Origin: an uncultured Spirochaetales bacterium
Lineage (GTDB): Bacteria; Spirochaetota; Spirochaetia; Treponematales; Treponemataceae
Assembly: GCA_946061495.1 (NCBI GenBank)
Contig: CAMGSV010000172.1
Span: forward strand, 1-5,302
Direction: 5' to 3'
Length of the DNA stretch: 5,302 nucleotides
Shown here: positions 1 through 4,980 of the stretch, in pieces
How positions within the stretch are numbered: position 1 is the first letter of the stretch
Layout: every line of letters starts with the position of its first letter
Notes under the pieces: generated by a model
The model's input: only the letters and a program-made list of their open reading frames with translations
Databases searched by the model: none
What the model was told of the DNA's origin: nothing
Position numbers and translations under genes: made by a program

Positions 1-414
1 AAGAAACAGGGGATATTGGATATTTTTAGGGAACTTACTTCTATATATTCGTATCTGCTCCATGAACATTTCACGCTGGAGGTGCTGGAGGTTTCGGTGG
101 TGGAGCACCGGGTGAAGGTGGACGCACCAATGCAGCTGGCCAACAGGAGCAGACGGTTCAAGCGGGACTGGTACAAGGAGGACAAGAGCCTCGATGCAAT
201 CCACGCCACCCACCGCTTCTCCTCGGCACACGACTACTTGGCCCTGCTGCCACCGGGGCTGCCGGAGCAGTTCACCATCAAGGAGGCGGCCACCCTGCTA
301 AAGGACAGGAATGCAGCCCTGATGATTTGGGTCTTGCGGAAGATGGGACTGCTGGTGGAAATGGGGAAACAGGGAAAGTCGCTGGTCCTGCGGCGAGGGG
401 GATGCGAAACATGA
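1..414 (+). CDS. C-terminal part of an unrecognised protein with a winged-helix-like tail (5' truncated by window)
   Basis: The frame is open from base 1 to the TGA at 412-414, giving 137 visible residues, so the true start lies outside the window. A TTG at 16 could be read as a start, but it has no Shine-Dalgarno and the frame continues upstream, so I treat the gene as partial. I do not recognise the family. The visible part has a basic stretch (NRSRRFKRDWYKEDKS, about residues 48-63), then a region rich in His and Tyr. It ends with FTIKEAATLL, a second helix ending in VLRKMGLLVE, and a short basic beta-like end (KQGKSLVLRR, about 124-132). That order of helix, recognition-type helix and wing resembles a winged helix, as in DNA-binding or protein-interaction modules. 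No transmembrane segment or catalytic motif is visible. A terminator-like hairpin overlaps its end, so it is probably not co-transcribed with glyA. That it is a real coding frame is fairly sure; its function is unknown. Confidence 0.7.
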   Translation, partial: KKQGILDIFRELTSIYSYLLHEHFTLEVLEVSVVEHRVKVDAPMQLANRSRRFKRDWYKEDKSLDAIHATHRFSSAHDYLALLPPGLPEQFTIKEAATLLKDRNAALMIWVLRKMGLLVEMGKQGKSLVLRRGGCET

Positions 415-457
415 GAAATGCGGACGGCATAGAGTCATCCCCTCCCTTGTCTTTTTT
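395..457 (+). terminator. Probable intrinsic terminator at the end of the first gene
   Basis: GGGGATG (398-404) pairs exactly with CATCCCC (436-442), and the stem can continue with A396-T443 and G395-C444 around one bulged G. A small inner hairpin (ATGC 418-421 with GCAT 427-430) shortens the loop. The stem is followed by TTGTCTTTTTT (447-457). It begins inside the last codons of the upstream gene and would separate that gene from glyA. The long loop and the imperfect U-tract limit confidence. Confidence 0.5.
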
Positions 458-475
458 GCAGGAAAGCGGTAGTAT
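447..475 (+). promoter_or_regulatory. Candidate sigma-70-type promoter for the glyA riboswitch transcript
   Basis: TTGTCT (447-452) and TAGTAT (470-475) are separated by exactly 17 bases, and each matches 4 of 6 consensus positions. The predicted start near 482 would clip the first bases of the P1 stem I propose for the riboswitch, so the real start may be a few bases upstream or P1 may be shorter. The -35 box overlaps the U-tract of the preceding terminator. This is pattern matching only. Confidence 0.35.
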
Positions 476-548
476 TGATGGCAACTTCTGGCGTTAAGAT
501 GGAATGAACCATCGTGAAGTGTATCACCAAAAGCCGCACGCCTGGGCA
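475..548 (+). promoter_or_regulatory. ZTP/ZMP (pfl) riboswitch aptamer in the glyA leader
   Basis: The pfl-motif RNA binds ZMP/ZTP (phosphorylated AICAR), which accumulates when 10-formyl-tetrahydrofolate runs short. It is typically found before folate and purine genes, glyA among them. The expected parts occur here in order. There is a possible P1 strand TGAT (476-479) pairing with ATCA (523-526). The conserved CTGGCG is at 488-493. The P2 hairpin is GATGG (498-502), loop AATGAA, CCATC (509-513). GTGAAGTG (514-521) stands where the family has a GGGGAGCG-like block. The 3' block CGCCTGGGCA is at 539-548. GCC (533-535) and GGC (545-547) close the P3 hairpin, and its loop bases CGCC (539-542) can pair with GGCG (490-493), giving the diagnostic pseudoknot. 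Family consensus is from memory; the fit of sequence, fold and downstream gene makes the call strong. Confidence 0.87.
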
Positions 549-561
549 AACACCATTCATT

Positions 562-573
562 TCAGGAGAAATT
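562..573 (+). promoter_or_regulatory. glyA ribosome binding site, probably the riboswitch expression platform
   Basis: AGGAG (564-568) lies five bases before the ATG at 574 and fixes the glyA start. UCAGGAG (562-568) can pair with CUUCUGG (485-491) over seven consecutive positions, two of them G-U wobbles. That strand includes part of the conserved CUGGCG block, which the ligand-bound aptamer needs for its pseudoknot. Aptamer folding and SD sequestration should therefore exclude each other. This predicts translation turned on by ZMP/ZTP. No terminator lies between the aptamer and the ATG. The pairing is seen in the sequence; the mechanism is inferred. Confidence 0.6.
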
Positions 574-2076
574 ATGTCCACACCATTAGAGAATTATCTG
601 GCAAGCACCAAGGGTCAACTCCCCAATGCAGCCATGATTGCTTATGTCGCCAACCTGCAGCAGGTGGCAGCCACCGGACCGGAGATTGCCGCCTCCATCG
701 TGAAGGAGCTGGAGACCCAGCGGGCCCACCTGAAGCTCATTGCCAGCGAGAACTACTGCTCCCTGAACACCCAGGCAGCCATGGGCAACCTGCTGACGGA
801 CAAGTATGCCGAGGGTTATCCCCACCACCGCTACTACGGCGGCTGCGAGAACGTTGACGATGTGGAGACTGTGGCTGCGGAGGAAGCCAAGGCACTTTTC
901 GGTGCGGAGCATGCCTACGTGCAGCCCCACTCCGGAGCAGACGCAAACCTGGTGGCCTACTGGGCAATCCTCAACGCCAGGGTGGAGATGCCGGAGTGCG
1001 AAAAGCTGGGGGAGACCAATCTGTCCCACCTCACCGACAGCCAGTGGACCCAGCTGCGGGCCAAACTGGGAAACCAGCGGCTGTTGGGCCTGGACTATTA
1101 TTCCGGCGGCCACCTGACCCACGGCTACCGCCAGAACCTGTCCGCCCGCATGTTCGAAAGCCACTCCTACACCGTGAACCAGAAGACGGGGGAGCTGGAC
1201 TACGACGCCATCGAAAAGCAGGCCATGGAAGTGAAACCCCTGATTCTCTTGGCTGGATATTCCGCCTATCCCAGAGCCATCAACTTCAAGCGATTCCGTG
1301 AGATAGCCGACAAGTGCGGCGCCGTGCTGATGGTGGACATGGCCCACTTTGCGGGACTGGTGGCAGGAAAAGTCTTCACCGGGGAGTACAATCCCGTAGA
1401 ATGGGCCGACGTGGTGACCACCACCACCCACAAGACATTGCGGGGTCCCCGCGGTGCCCTGATTCTCTGCAAGGCTGCCTTTGCCGACAGCGTGAACAAG
1501 GGCTGCCCCCTGGCGCTGGGAGGCCCCCTGCCCCACGTAATGGCTGCCAAGGCCATTGCCTTCAAGGAGGCCCGCAGCCAGGCCTATCAGGACTATGCCC
1601 ACAGGGTCCAGGAGAACGCCAGAGCTTTGGCTGAGGAATGCATGGCCTTGGGAATGCGGCTCCAGACAAACGGCACCGACAACCACCTGATGCTCATTGA
1701 TGTCACCAGCTTCGGTCTCACGGGCCGCCAGGCGGAGAACGCCATGTTCGAATGCGGGGTGACCCTGAACCGCAACACACTGCCCTTTGATCCCCAGGGC
1801 CCCTGGTGGACCAGCGGAATCCGTGTGGGAACTCCTGCTGTCACCACCTTAGGCATGGGCAAGGATGAGATGAAGGAGATTGCTTCCATCATCAACCTTG
1901 TTCTCACTGGAACCAAGCCTGGCCTCACCAAGGACGGAAAGCCAGCTAAGGGCAAGATTGACCTGAACCCCGCAGTGCAGCAGGAAGCCAAGAAGCGGGT
2001 AAATGCCCTGCTGTCACGGTTCGTGCTGTATCCCGAGCTGGACCTGGACTTCCTGAAGAAGGAATTCGTGGGCTAA
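574..2076 (+). CDS. glyA: Serine hydroxymethyltransferase, long spirochaete/chlamydia-like form
   Basis: A cytosolic PLP enzyme that converts serine and tetrahydrofolate to glycine and 5,10-methylene-tetrahydrofolate, the main entry of one-carbon units for purine, thymidylate and methionine synthesis. The 500-residue product shows LIASEN (55-60), the HRYYGG region (85-90), QPHSGADAN (117-125), GGHLTHG (178-184), VDMAHFAGL (254-262, cofactor-binding Asp255 and His258), TTTTHKTLRGPRG with the Schiff-base lysine K287, and SGIRVGTPA with the carboxylate-binding Arg417. It is longer than the usual 415-430 residues. Part of the excess is a segment at about 135-172 (ECEKLGETNLSHLTDSQ and following) between the QPHSG block and GGHLTHG, as I recall for treponemal and chlamydial enzymes. 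The N-terminus also has about 30 extra residues. The ATG at 574 is chosen because of AGGAG five bases upstream and the riboswitch that must lie outside the coding region. A terminator follows, so the transcript is probably monocistronic. Function is very secure. Confidence 0.97.
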   Translation: MSTPLENYLASTKGQLPNAAMIAYVANLQQVAATGPEIAASIVKELETQRAHLKLIASENYCSLNTQAAMGNLLTDKYAEGYPHHRYYGGCENVDDVETVAAEEAKALFGAEHAYVQPHSGADANLVAYWAILNARVEMPECEKLGETNLSHLTDSQWTQLRAKLGNQRLLGLDYYSGGHLTHGYRQNLSARMFESHSYTVNQKTGELDYDAIEKQAMEVKPLILLAGYSAYPRAINFKRFREIADKCGAVLMVDMAHFAGLVAGKVFTGEYNPVEWADVVTTTTHKTLRGPRGALILCKAAFADSVNKGCPLALGGPLPHVMAAKAIAFKEARSQAYQDYAHRVQENARALAEECMALGMRLQTNGTDNHLMLIDVTSFGLTGRQAENAMFECGVTLNRNTLPFDPQGPWWTSGIRVGTPAVTTLGMGKDEMKEIASIINLVLTGTKPGLTKDGKPAKGKIDLNPAVQQEAKKRVNALLSRFVLYPELDLDFLKKEFVG

Positions 2077-2118
2077 GCAGTCTGGCGGCGGACTTTAACC
2101 ACGGTTTCCGCCTGCAAA

Positions 2119-2161
2119 AGAAAGGCCACTGGAATGACTCGTCATCCCGGTGGCTTTTTTT
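2119..2161 (+). terminator. Strong intrinsic terminator after glyA
   Basis: GCCACTGGAATGAC (2125-2138) pairs with GTCATCCCGGTGGC (2141-2154) with one G-U wobble and one A-C mismatch, around a very tight loop. Seven T (2155-2161) follow directly and A-rich sequence precedes the stem. It starts about 40 bases after the glyA stop and separates glyA from the flavin reductase gene. Confidence 0.9.
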
Positions 2162-2219
2162 GATGGAAACTCTGGAAGCCTGCCCCGTTTTCGACTACAA
2201 TTATCCAAGGAGGACAACC

Positions 2220-2780
2220 ATGAAGCAGAGCCTGGGGAACAAGCCCCTCATCTATCCGCAGCCGGTGCTGATTGTGGCCACCTACAACAAGGACGGCACC
2301 GCCAACGCCATGAACGCCGCCTGGGGCGGTGTCTGCGACTATAGGAAGGTATCACTGATTCTGGACAGGAACCACAAGACGGTGGCAAACCTTTTGGAGC
2401 GGCAGGCCTTCACCCTCAGCATCGCCGATGTGGAGCATCTGGTGGAGGCGGACTATTTTGGCATCGTCTCCGGCCACAAGGTGTCCGACAAGGTTGCCCG
2501 TGCTGGGCTCGACTACAGTAGGAGCCTGGTGGTGGACGCACCGGTCATCGATGCCTTTCCCCTGACCCTGGAGTGCCAACTGGTGAGCTATGACCATGAG
2601 ACGGAGCGGGCCATTGGCCAGGTGGTGAACACCCTGGCAGAGGACAGCATCCTGACAGAAGGAAGGATCGACCTGGAAAAATTTCATCCCATCACCTACG
2701 ACCCTGCCAACCACCACTACATCGCTCTGGGAAAACAGGTGGGCAGGGCATTCAGCGACGGCAAGCAGTTGTCAGACTGA
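2220..2780 (+). CDS. Flavin reductase-like, flavoredoxin-type FMN-binding protein
   Basis: The 186-residue product resembles the flavin reductase-like domain family (FMN-binding split barrel), cytosolic proteins that bind FMN and pass electrons or reduce free flavin. Visible family features are the N-terminal KPLIYPQPVLIVATYNKDGTANAMNAAWGG (about 8-37, the typical PxPVxxVxT...G..N.M..AW opening), a strand with LDRNHKTVANL (48-58), the FTLSIAD strand (64-70), DYFGIVSGHKVSDKVARAGL (78-97), and a C-terminal HHYIALGKQVGRAF segment (165-178). Length is normal for the flavoredoxin subgroup. The ATG at 2220 follows AAGGAGG (2207-2213) by six bases; an upstream in-frame ATG at 2160 lies in the glyA terminator and is rejected. 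The protein has one cysteine in the FMN region (C39) and no iron-sulfur motif, so its partner cannot be deduced. A rubredoxin-like gene is encoded nearby on the other strand, a possible but unproven redox partner. Family is confident; physiological role unknown. Confidence 0.88.
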   Translation: MKQSLGNKPLIYPQPVLIVATYNKDGTANAMNAAWGGVCDYRKVSLILDRNHKTVANLLERQAFTLSIADVEHLVEADYFGIVSGHKVSDKVARAGLDYSRSLVVDAPVIDAFPLTLECQLVSYDHETERAIGQVVNTLAEDSILTEGRIDLEKFHPITYDPANHHYIALGKQVGRAFSDGKQLSD

Positions 2781-2851
2781 GGCCACCAGCAGACGGGAAT
2801 CCTCCCGGAGCCTGGTTCATTGAAAGCCATTCCCAAAGCTGGTCGTCATTC

Positions 2852-2896
2852 TAAAAATGCAGGAAGGGAGCCGCCCACCGGACAACCCCCTTCCTG
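2852..2896 (-). terminator. Probable intrinsic terminator of the minus-strand rubredoxin transcript
   Basis: On the minus strand CAGGAAGGG (2896-2888) pairs perfectly with CCCTTCCTG (2868-2860). The loop is 19 bases and the stem is followed by CATTTTT (2859-2853). It lies 55 bases past the rubredoxin stop, in the convergent interval with the flavin reductase gene. Downstream of the stem on the plus strand there is no T-tract, so I call it for the minus strand only. Confidence 0.6.
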
Positions 2897-2909
2897 TTCA
2901 CCTGTACCA

Positions 2910-2931
2910 AGTGACTGGGAATGCAGTCACT
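2910..2931. repeat. Perfect 8-bp inverted repeat in the convergent intergenic region
   Basis: AGTGACTG (2910-2917) and CAGTCACT (2924-2931) form a perfect eight-pair stem around a six-base loop, 20 bases beyond the rubredoxin stop on the minus strand. No T-tract follows on either strand. It could stabilise the 3' end of the minus-strand mRNA or add to termination with the hairpin at 2852-2896. Together with that hairpin it fills most of the 170-base gap between the two convergent genes; I see nothing else there. Confidence 0.5.
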
Positions 2932-2950
2932 GCGGACGACGTGAAATCTC

Positions 2951-3106
2951 CTACTGTCGCTTGAACTTTTCCTTTGGCGCACCACATTTGGGGCACTTGT
3001 AGGGCGGCTCTGAGCCGGTGTGGACATAACCGCAGACGGTGCACACCCATGTGGTGTTGTCGTCGGCAGGCATTTCATCCTTCTTGGAAACAGCAGACTC
3101 CTTCAT
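2951..3106 (-). CDS. Stand-alone rubrerythrin-type rubredoxin domain protein
   Basis: A 51-residue protein with two metal-binding knuckles, WVCTVCGY (Cys22 and Cys25) and YKCPKCGAPKEKF (Cys38 and Cys41), expected to hold one iron in a Cys4 site and carry single electrons in the cytosol. The knuckles are only 12 residues apart. Classical rubredoxins have nearly 30 residues between them, so the match is to the short rubredoxin-like domain at the C-terminus of rubrerythrin, here without the diiron four-helix part. The first 18 residues are a charged tail (MKESAVSKKDEMPADDN). The ATG at 3106 is chosen because AGAGGAG (3118-3112) lies five bases before it; a longer in-frame start at 3193 would overlap the promoter candidate and has no such site. 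It is last in a minus-strand series behind apt and an oxidoreductase. Zinc binding instead of iron cannot be excluded from sequence. The electron partner is unknown; the convergent flavoprotein or an unlinked peroxide or superoxide reductase are possibilities. Confidence 0.9.
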   Translation of the reverse strand: MKESAVSKKDEMPADDNTTWVCTVCGYVHTGSEPPYKCPKCGAPKEKFKRQ

Positions 3107-3164
3107 AGGAACTCCTCTATACGATGGATTTGAGCAGGCGAAGGTTTCACCCGCCCCTACTCCA

Positions 3165-3193
3165 AGGATAATGCCCATCCTTCGGGATTGCAA
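3165..3193 (-). promoter_or_regulatory. Candidate promoter for the rubredoxin gene
   Basis: Reading the minus strand, TTGCAA (3193-3188) and TATCCT (3170-3165) are 17 bases apart, each 4 of 6 to consensus, with an A/T tract (TTTTAAAAAAAG, 3205-3194) directly upstream that could act as an UP element. The predicted start near 3158 gives a leader of about 50 bases. That leader can fold GGCGGGT / ACC..CGCC into a small stem. It would let the rubredoxin be made independently of apt and the oxidoreductase. Confidence 0.4.
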
Positions 3194-3220
3194 CTTTTTT
3201 TAAAATCATCCGAGCCGCTT

Positions 3221-4315
3221 TCAGCAGGTGGCCAACACCAGCTCCTTCATCTCCTCCAGCAGCTTGAGGGTGGCGATTCCATCTCCAAGGCTGGAGCCCA
3301 GGGGGGCGGTACCATCCAAAAAGTCCACGGCGTTCTGCACCATTCCAGAAAAATACCCTGTTTTTCCTACGAACCGCCCCCTTTTCAGCTGACACTGCTG
3401 ACTCCTTCCTCCCACCTGATAGCTGAATGTACCAAAAAACTCTTCCAGAGAACGGAATCCAGAATACAGCTTTGATTCCCTACTTTGGTAGAAGTGGAAA
3501 AAACCATTGCCAAGACGAATTCTTCCCAAGGTTCCCAGAATGTCTAGCTCGAATCCAAAGAATTTGCTGCGGCCTGAAAGGGTGAACTGCACCGAGGGGC
3601 AGGCGTCGCAGGAGTAGGTCACGGTCATGTTCCGGAGCATCGCCTCCTCATCCCAGTGGACACCGGAAAGCACCGGCTCCACCAGCTGCTGCCCGCCCAG
3701 CAGAAACCGAACGATGTCCACCAAATGAGTGCCGTCATGGATGAGGCTGTAGAAGCCGGTCTCCTCCTCCTTGGCCGAATACACCCGCAGGCCGGAATGG
3801 AGGGCGGCGGTCACCTGCTGCAGCTCCCCGATTTCACGCATCAGGTGGCGGGCCAGGTTGTAGTCCTGGGCAAAGCGGCGCTCGTGGTTGATAAGGACGG
3901 GAACCTGATGGCGCTCCGCCGCCTCACGGATTGTCTGTGCCAGACAGGAACTCAAGGCTACGGGCTTTTCCAAAATTACCAGCCGTGGATGATGGCGGAT
4001 GGCAGCCAAGGCTGTCTCATGGTGGGCTGCCTCGTTCACCGCCACCACCACAATGTCCGGAATGGAGCCAGCGGCGGCCAGTTCCCCATCAAAGAGCTTT
4101 CCGGCGGAATCGTAGCGGCGGGCCGCCTTGACAAAACGCCCCCACTCCTCCAACCGCCGGGAGTTCACATCGCAGCCTGCCACCAGACGAATCCGCCTGT
4201 TTGCCAACAAGGCCATGGTGTGGGAGGCAGGCTGCTCTCGCTTCTTGTCCAGCCCCAGGGAAAAGCCGATTCTGCCGGTACCAATGAGGGCGGCGGTGTA
4301 CACTGTCTGCTTCAT
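3221..4315 (-). CDS. Gfo/Idh/MocA-family NAD(P)-dependent oxidoreductase, substrate unknown
   Basis: A 364-residue cytosolic dehydrogenase-like protein. The N-terminal Rossmann fold has the dinucleotide motif AALIGTGRIG (8-17), a strand LVAGCDVN (44-51) whose acidic end should contact the NAD(P) ribose, PDIVVVAVNEAAHHE (86-100) and VILEKPVALS (113-122) with the family's Glu-Lys-Pro, whose lysine (K117) is the usual catalytic residue. The C-terminal alpha/beta domain has GFYSLIHDGTHLVDIVRFLLGG (187-208), in which Asp194 and His197 stand where the family has its substrate-binding Asp/His. Length is typical. Family members act on sugars, inositols, sugar nucleotides, bile pigments or trans-dihydrodiols, and I see nothing that picks one. 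The start at 4315 is preferred because AGG (4325-4323) is seven bases upstream; an ATG two codons earlier (4321) is possible but only one base from that AGG. It begins 21 bases after the apt stop, so it is probably co-transcribed with apt. Confidence 0.9.
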   Translation of the reverse strand: MKQTVYTAALIGTGRIGFSLGLDKKREQPASHTMALLANRRIRLVAGCDVNSRRLEEWGRFVKAARRYDSAGKLFDGELAAAGSIPDIVVVAVNEAAHHETALAAIRHHPRLVILEKPVALSSCLAQTIREAAERHQVPVLINHERRFAQDYNLARHLMREIGELQQVTAALHSGLRVYSAKEEETGFYSLIHDGTHLVDIVRFLLGGQQLVEPVLSGVHWDEEAMLRNMTVTYSCDACPSVQFTLSGRSKFFGFELDILGTLGRIRLGNGFFHFYQSRESKLYSGFRSLEEFFGTFSYQVGGRSQQCQLKRGRFVGKTGYFSGMVQNAVDFLDGTAPLGSSLGDGIATLKLLEEMKELVLATC

Positions 4316-4336
4316 GACCATGCCTAAAGGAGAGTA

Positions 4337-4870
4337 CTACTCGCTGTCGTAGTTGATGATGGTTCGGACCGGAGTGGGAGAAAGCACCTCCTGGTACCTC
4401 AGGAAGGGAAGTCCCACCACGCCGAAGAATTCCGCCACCTGGCCCCCCCCCTGCTCAAAGATGGTGCGGGCCGCCTGCAAGGTTCCGCCAGTGGCAATCA
4501 GGTCGTCAATCACCGCCACCCGCTGCCCCGGCTTTATGTCGTCGATGTGGGCCTCAATCTCCGCCATGCCGTACTCCAGGGAGTATTTGCAGGAGTACCG
4601 CTTGCCCGGCAACTTGCCCTTCTTGCGCACCAGCACCAGGGGCAGCCCCAGCCGCTCCGCCAGGGGAGCAGCAAAAAGAAAGCCCCGGGACTCAATGCCG
4701 GAGATGGCATTGATGTCAAGCTCCCGGCACCACTTCTCCATGGTGTCGAGGCAAAATTTGAAGGCAGGAGGATTCACCAGCACACCGGTGATGTCATAGA
4801 AAAGGATTCCCGGCTTGGGGAAGTCGTGGACACGACGGATTGACTTGTCAAGAAACTCTAAATCGCTCAT
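4337..4870 (-). CDS. apt: Adenine phosphoribosyltransferase
   Basis: Purine salvage enzyme that joins adenine and PRPP to give AMP and pyrophosphate in the cytosol. The 177-residue product has the family's usual length and motifs: DFPKPGILFYDIT (16-28), GIESRGFLFAAPLAERLGLP (58-77), VRKKGKLPG (81-89) on the flexible loop, and the PRPP-binding VAVIDDLIATGGT (118-130) with the two Asp residues and the TGGT end. The product ends INYDSE with the stop at 4337. The only usable start is the ATG at 4870: an in-frame stop (TAG) is found a few codons upstream, and the first internal ATG falls after a conserved block. The nearest SD-like bases (GAAGG, 4876-4872) are only one base before the ATG, too close to work normally, and the promoter places the transcript start at about the ATG, so initiation may be leaderless. 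The oxidoreductase follows closely on the same strand. Confidence 0.97.
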   Translation of the reverse strand: MSDLEFLDKSIRRVHDFPKPGILFYDITGVLVNPPAFKFCLDTMEKWCRELDINAISGIESRGFLFAAPLAERLGLPLVLVRKKGKLPGKRYSCKYSLEYGMAEIEAHIDDIKPGQRVAVIDDLIATGGTLQAARTIFEQGGGQVAEFFGVVGLPFLRYQEVLSPTPVRTIINYDSE

Positions 4871-4875
4871 GCCTT

Positions 4876-4887
4876 CATAGTACTATG
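4876..4887. promoter_or_regulatory. Perfect 12-base palindrome over the apt -10 box, possible operator
   Basis: CATAGTACTATG (4876-4887) equals its own reverse complement and overlaps the whole -10 element of the apt promoter. A protein bound there would block RNA polymerase. A related 11-base imperfect palindrome (GAGTACTACTC, 4332-4342) sits at the apt stop and shares the core AGTACTA. A regulator is not identified and chance is possible for a site this short. Confidence 0.35.
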
Positions 4888-4905
4888 GACGGTGCCTGCT
4901 GTCAA
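4877..4905 (-). promoter_or_regulatory. apt promoter, implying a leaderless or nearly leaderless mRNA
   Basis: On the minus strand a perfect TTGACA (4905-4900) stands 17 bases before TACTAT (4882-4877), 4 of 6 to TATAAT. Only six bases (4876-4871) separate the -10 box from the apt ATG. The usual seven-base distance puts +1 at the A of the start codon. No other in-frame start exists upstream and no normally spaced SD is present, which agrees with a leaderless transcript. Confidence 0.65.
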
Positions 4906-4937
4906 TTGAAGGGAGCAGCAAGGGTGGATTAGACTTG

Positions 4938-4980
4938 AAAAAAATTTTCCACAGGAAATTGGATGAATTCCCTGTGGAAA
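4938..4980 (-). terminator. Long-stem intrinsic terminator for transcripts entering from the right
   Basis: TTTCCACAGGAAATT (4946-4960) and AATTCCCTGTGGAAA (4966-4980) form a 15-pair stem around a five-base loop. The single mismatch becomes a G-U pair in the minus-strand RNA. On that strand the stem is followed by one A and then seven T (4944-4938). It would stop minus-strand transcription just before the apt promoter. The hairpin is built largely from the first unit of the 22-base repeat array. Confidence 0.75.

Noticed and set aside
411..497. 28-codon frame overlapping the first gene's stop by ATGA
   Set aside because: It runs through the terminator, promoter and riboswitch, has no clear SD, and its product shows no protein-like pattern.
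514..573. Longer glyA starting at GTG 514 (20 extra residues)
   Set aside because: The GTG lies inside the riboswitch aptamer and has no SD; ATG 574 has AGGAG five bases upstream and gives a 500-residue protein of the long-form size.
586..1686. Long minus-strand open frame opposite glyA
   Set aside because: It is a GC-rich shadow of the glyA codons; the product is low-complexity Gly/Val/His-rich and lacks any motif.
2173..2201. Promoter for the flavin reductase gene using TACAAT (2196-2201)
   Set aside because: The -10 is good, but the -35 (TGGAAG) matches only 3 of 6, and the implied start near 2208 would fall inside the SD AAGGAGG. Left uncalled, although the gene presumably has a promoter downstream of the glyA terminator.
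2794..2807. Terminator after the flavin reductase gene (CGGGA / TCCCG hairpin)
   Set aside because: Only five base pairs and no U-tract follow.
2951..3193. 80-residue version of the rubredoxin-like protein starting at 3193
   Set aside because: The extra N-terminus crosses the candidate promoter and leader and has no usable SD; the ATG at 3106 has AGAGGAG five bases upstream.
3656..4327. Plus-strand open frame of 223 codons opposite the oxidoreductase
   Set aside because: Shadow of a well-supported Gfo/Idh/MocA gene; composition is Gly/His/Gln-rich without domain features.
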